Assembly: GCA_039105265.1 (NCBI GenBank) | Contig: JAPFFF010000002.1 | Location: 620,001-684,000, forward strand | Source of the DNA: Tritrichomonas musculus | Taxonomy: Eukaryota > Parabasalia > Tritrichomonadida > Tritrichomonadidae | Length of the DNA: 64,000 bases | Direction: 5' to 3' | In this document: piece after piece, positions 60,629 through 64,000 of the stretch | Position numbering within the stretch: the first letter of the stretch is position 1 | How the letters are laid out: each line of letters opens with the position of its first letter | The notes under the pieces: model-generated | Database searches by the model: none | The model's input: the letters and a program-made list of their open reading frames with translations, nothing else | Told to the model about the DNA's origin: nothing | Translations under genes and position numbers: made by a program

Positions 60629-61442
60629 GGTAAAAATGCCATACGTTAAGCAACCGCTTTTATTTTCTGACACTATTTTTTGTGACATGTTAAGTAAAAT
60701 TATTTTCTTTTCTATTTTTTGTTTTCATTAAAGAATACATTTTTTATTAACAAATCCTTTTAATTCCACTCCCAAAAAGGCCCAATTTGTTTTGATTACA
60801 TTGAATTTGCTGACTATATGGACGTAAATCAATTTAATATTTTATGCTTTCCAATTATACCTCATCAAAAAAAAAATTGTTATATTATTGATGGAGACAA
60901 ATTGGTAAGGAGTTTTCATCACACATGCGACAGAATTTCTCTTTGTTTACAGTTTTTTACAAATAATATTATTAAAATATTACGAAAACGATAAAAAAAT
61001 TAATTTTAATGTCAATATCCCATTTTTCATAGACATCAAATCAATATTTTATAAGAAGAAACGAATCTTATTAAATTCATTGTATATTTATTTTTTCTAT
61101 TACTACTTTCTTTATAATTTAGTAAAATTTTTGTGATAATTATTGATATTATATTTTGAAATTTAATATAAATTACATAATCTTTCTCTTCTTTATAATA
61201 ATTCGAATATAAATCTAAAACTCTTTTTTGTACAAATATTAATTGAAAAAGTTGATAAACTAAATTTATAATTGAAAAATTTAATTATTAAAATTTTCGT
61301 TTCAAATTGAATATAAAAATATTTTATAAAGTTCAGAAATTCAAATCTGACATATATTGAAATTAAAACTTTTTCTGGGAGGGTGCTTTTCTTAAATTTT
61401 TAACGTACTCTTTCTCAATTTTTAACGTATGGCATTTTTACC
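60629..61442. mobile_element. 814-base TTAA-flanked inverted-repeat DNA element (piggyBac-like MITE candidate)
   Basis: TTAA at 60625-60628 is followed by a terminal repeat beginning GGTAAAAATGCCATACG (60629-60649). Its exact reverse complement ends at 61442 and is followed by TTAA at 61443-61446. Perfect 21-base terminal inverted repeats plus a TTAA duplication are the hallmarks of piggyBac-type transposons. The element is too short for a transposase. Just inside the right end a 13-base word, AATTTTTAACGTA, is repeated (61396 and 61418). The interior has one 58-codon ORF (60818-60994). Perfect repeats suggest recent insertion or selection. Family assignment is by target site and ends only. 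Confidence 0.75.
60818..60994 (+). CDS. Short ORF inside the TTAA-flanked element, unknown
   Basis: This ORF codes for 58 residues starting MDVNQFNILCFPIIPH. The open frame extends about 18 codons further upstream without a start. In a region this A/T-rich, an open frame of about 76 codons is slightly unusual, and the sequence has Cys, His and Asp in protein-like order. It may be a leftover of coding sequence captured by the element. No family is recognised, and chance is possible. Confidence 0.25.
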   Translation: MDVNQFNILCFPIIPHQKKNCYIIDGDKLVRSFHHTCDRISLCLQFFTNNIIKILRKR

Positions 61443-61446
61443 TTAA

Positions 61447-62345
61447 TTATTTTTATATGAAATTTTAAATTTAGTAAAAATTGAAGCATTTAAACCTTTT
61501 TGGTTTGGAAATATTTTGTAAAATTTTTTGATACGATCATATTGTATTCAAAAAGATTTCACCTTTATTTGAAATAATAACCACCAATTATATTTTTTTC
61601 TAAATATAAAATAATGAATTTTGAGGAATATATATGAAATATTAAAAAAAAAATAAGTGTTTTAATTTTTTTTATAATTTTCATATTTTATTTTTTTGAT
61701 GAGCTGCTTATATTTGAAAAAATTATATTATTTATTTATATAAGATTAATAAAATTCATTAATAATTTTAATATTTTTCAATGTCTATATTCACATCATT
61801 TCAAATATAAATGTTATATGTATAAAATAACAGACCTTCTAGAAATAATCGTTCAATATCACCCAAAAAATTCAATTGCATACAAATTTTTGAATATATT
61901 TAATTTTGAATAATTGAAAATCCATCAACACAATTTGTTTATTTTTTAAAAACAATAAGATAATTATTATAATTGAAAAAATATATTGATTTTAATAAAT
62001 ATTTATGGTTTAATATTACTTATAAAGGTTTTCTTTTTCACGAATAAATATTTTAGGTTATTTTTTGAATATTTTTTATATTAAAAATTTGAATAAAGTT
62101 TTATTTTTTAAATAAGAAATAAGAATATTCAATAGATATGATTCAAAAAATAAATCATCTTTCAGAAATATTAATTGAAAAAATCGAACATTTCAATTTT
62201 TATGAGTATTCAAAAAATAAAACTGTCAAAATTTTGATATTTTAATTAATTCTAAACTTTTTAAATTAATAAATCACCACCTCGTTTGAAATAATTGACC
62301 AAGAATTACGCATTAGGACCATTCAATTAAGTTTGTGTTATCATA
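61447..62345. other. AT-rich gene desert, right part, up to the Myb promoter
   Basis: This is nearly pure A/T with no ORF. I see nothing beyond short palindromes. Confidence 0.45.
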
Positions 62346-62357
62346 TCACTTCTCATT
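62346..62357 (+). promoter_or_regulatory. Inr-like pair (TCACT, TCATT) upstream of the Myb gene
   Basis: TCACT at 62346-62350 and TCATT at 62353-62357 both match TCA-Y-T/A and lie 25-36 bases before the ATG at 62382. Confidence 0.4.
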
Positions 62358-62381
62358 ATTGAATCTATCTTAGCATAATCT

Positions 62382-63188
62382 ATGACCTCTCTTCTTGAAC
62401 CAAATGGATCGAATATAATGCAACCTTCTAATTGTCATATATCGCAGCCTCCTCCTATTCAATTTCAATTTCCATTATCATCTATTCCACCAAAAAATAA
62501 GCAAAGCGCTAAAAAAGCGCATAAGTTTAAATTTACTAAAGAGGAAGATGAGCAATTATACTCACTTGTTCAAAAATATGGTGAAAATGAATGGACACTC
62601 ATATCAAAGCAAATGGTGAACCGTAACTCAAGGCAATGTCGTGAAAGGTGGAAAAATTATATAAATCCTCGATTAACGACGCGTGAATGGACAGAAGAAG
62701 AAGATTTTATTCTTTTATCAAAGCACCAAGAAATAGGTGCTCATTGGAACTTGATCTCAAAATTCTTTTCTAACAGATCCATTAATTCAGTCCGAAATAG
62801 AGCAGTTAAATTATTCAAATCAATTTCTGTTCAACAAAATAAGCGTCTAAACAATATTGGTATGAATTATGAAATAAATAATGAAAATGTCCAGCAGTCC
62901 CATATCAATAACTGTCAATCATTTCCAAATGAATATGATAATAATAATTCATATAATTCAAACAGTTTAATTGAAAATCAAAATAATTCCCTTTCAACTC
63001 CCGAACAAGTAATAGAAACTCATTGTTCAGCTGAGTCCCAATCTCCTCTCGGGCTTTTATCAGTTAACAATAATGATATTAATAATAATAAAAAGCCTGA
63101 TGTTACACCGCATAAAAAAAATTTATTTGATATTTTTTGGGATCCTGTTGAAGAAATCGATGTCTTCTATCCTGGAATTGAGTATTAA
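62382..63188 (+). CDS. Two-repeat (R2R3-type) Myb DNA-binding protein
   Basis: This 268-residue protein has two Myb repeats at about 48-97 and 98-148. Repeat 1 has FTKEEDEQLYSLVQKYG, W71 and W90 with RQCRERWKNYINP. Repeat 2 has W103 (REWTEEEDFILL), W122 (HWNLISKFF) and a recognition helix with SINSVRNRAVKLF. The repeat 2 helix differs in that the third aromatic position is not a Trp. Trichomonads have large families of such proteins. They bind Myb recognition elements like the TAACGATA and AACGG words seen in this window and regulate housekeeping and adhesin genes. The C-terminus is Asn/Ser-rich and probably disordered, with a conserved-looking end (KKNLFDIFWDPVEEIDVFYPG) that could be an interaction motif. 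An Inr-like pair precedes the ATG. Confidence 0.93.
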   Translation: MTSLLEPNGSNIMQPSNCHISQPPPIQFQFPLSSIPPKNKQSAKKAHKFKFTKEEDEQLYSLVQKYGENEWTLISKQMVNRNSRQCRERWKNYINPRLTTREWTEEEDFILLSKHQEIGAHWNLISKFFSNRSINSVRNRAVKLFKSISVQQNKRLNNIGMNYEINNENVQQSHINNCQSFPNEYDNNNSYNSNSLIENQNNSLSTPEQVIETHCSAESQSPLGLLSVNNNDINNNKKPDVTPHKKNLFDIFWDPVEEIDVFYPGIEY

Positions 63189-63266
63189 GCAGCATTATTT
63201 TTAGGTACCTTTTATTTGTTTTTATTAAAGCTAATTATTGTCGAATTACTAATTTTACTTATAGAC

Positions 63267-63418
63267 ATACTTTTACATTAAAACCATTATTACTAATTTT
63301 ACTAATTTTACTTATAGGTATTTTACTGATGATAAAAAAGATTAAGATTATATTCTTCAATCTTGATCAATCTTGATCATTTTCATAATCAGTAATAATG
63401 GTTTTAATGTAAAAGTAT
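63267..63418. mobile_element. 152-base hairpin element with perfect 28-base inverted ends
   Basis: The 28 bases at 63267-63294 (starting ATACTTTTACATTAAAACC) are the exact reverse complement of 63391-63418. A direct repeat, ACTAATTTTACTTATAG, occurs at 63247 and 63301, so one copy lies just outside and one just inside the left arm. The centre has a tandem TCAATCTTGA. No clear target duplication is seen (flanks AC and TG). This could be a small MITE, or a transcribed hairpin. Confidence 0.6.
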
Positions 63419-63499
63419 TGATAATTTATTTATATAATGATTTCTGCTCAATTTTAAGAATTGATGATTGTGAGTAATTTTGATTTCTGAATAGATCAG

Positions 63500-63925
63500 A
63501 AAATTATAATTCCTTTGAAAAAACTTAAATGTTCATTATATTAAACTTCATGATAAATATGGACTTGTTATTTTTAAAAGTATTAGTGAAGCTCAATTAT
63601 TTTTACAGCATTTGATAAATTTGATATTAAAAGAGCGACAATAACAATTCAGCTTTCACCGAAAACAAAGGTTAATAATCCACCTTGTAAACGAGTTTAT
63701 TTAACTGGATACTATGCACAAACAGTAAACAAAAGATATTTAGTATATTTGTGCTCCCTTTGGCTTTTAAAGGCGCATTTCTTTTCACTACAAATACTCA
63801 TTTATTGATTATAATGCAATTTCAAATGCAAGTAAAGTTGTTAAGCTATTAAATAAGCATCTATCTCCAAAGCATCGCCAAATACAGATTTCTTCAATTA
63901 AACCATTTCATCAACAGATATAATT
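63500..63925 (+). pseudogene. Decayed RNA-recognition-motif (RRM) protein gene
   Basis: Plus-strand pieces in different frames read like a two-RRM protein. The first has LHDKYGLVIFKSISEAQLFL (RNP1-like, with the A-x-x-F helix) near 63540-63610. The second starts KRVYLTGYYAQTVNKRYLVYL (RNP2-like VYLTGY) near 63690-63760 and continues with FIDYNAISNASKVVKLLNKHL near 63800-63860. The frame changes near 63612, near 63755 and near 63790, and the 5' end has an in-frame stop before the first motif. About three or four breaks make it a pseudogene. The window ends at 64000, so more of it may lie outside. Confidence 0.5.
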
Positions 63926-64000
63926 CCTAATAAATACAATTTTTTTGGCTTTACATGCCAAAATACTTCCAAAGCACTTAGAATATTTTATTTTATTAAT

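Noticed and set aside
1-64000. tRNA, rRNA or CRISPR loci
   Set aside because: I looked for GGTTCGAATCC-type B boxes, rRNA-like conserved blocks and regularly spaced repeats and found none that held up.

Overview
The window looks like a piece of a parabasalid (trichomonad) nuclear genome, most likely Tritrichomonas. The reasons are very long uninterrupted reading frames with no convincing introns, an A/T-rich base composition with A/T-only spacers, short Inr-like (TCA-Y-T) and Myb-box-like motifs just before start codons, and a gene set typical of trichomonads: BEACH giants, a DOCK protein, ankyrin proteins, a two-repeat Myb protein and a Ste20 kinase. The genus assignment is an inference; no database was searched.

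Left part (1-13.7 kb): a DUSP-UBL ubiquitin protease and a small Med4-like helical protein lie in tandem on the minus strand. They are followed by a compositionally foreign block (about 4.19-6.06 kb) with part of a helicase from a virus-like or other large mobile element, and a graveyard of decayed coding sequence (6.06-7.45 kb). Then come a divergent PRPP synthetase and a CHD-type chromatin remodeller that carries FYRN and FYRC domains at its C-terminus.

Middle (14.4-41.5 kb): a membrane protein joining a lumenal lipid-binding (BPI/TULIP-like) half to a PqiA-like multi-span half; a 3263-residue BEACH protein; a coiled-coil protein; a small four-span protein resembling TMEM128; a 1222-residue type I surface protein; a DOCK-family GEF in convergent orientation; and a broken ankyrin-repeat gene.

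Right part (41.7-64 kb): genes for ribosomal proteins eL21 and uS9, RNA polymerase II subunit Rpb7, a Ste20/FRAY-like kinase, a large protein of unknown function, two small proteins (one possibly axonemal) and a second BEACH protein of 2323 residues. A 3.7 kb AT-rich desert follows, holding an 814 bp TTAA-flanked inverted-repeat element, then a Myb gene, a 152 bp perfect hairpin element and a decayed RRM gene.

Functionally the window mixes housekeeping information genes (eL21, uS9, Rpb7, Med4-like, CHD, Myb) with membrane-traffic and cytoskeleton regulators (two BEACH proteins, DOCK, kinase). The most unusual sequence-level observation is that two short words also found close upstream of start codons, CAAAAAGT/ACTTTTTG and AACCGTT/AACGGTT, recur on both strands and in several reading frames inside the GC-richer parts of the longest genes, far above a rough base-composition expectation.
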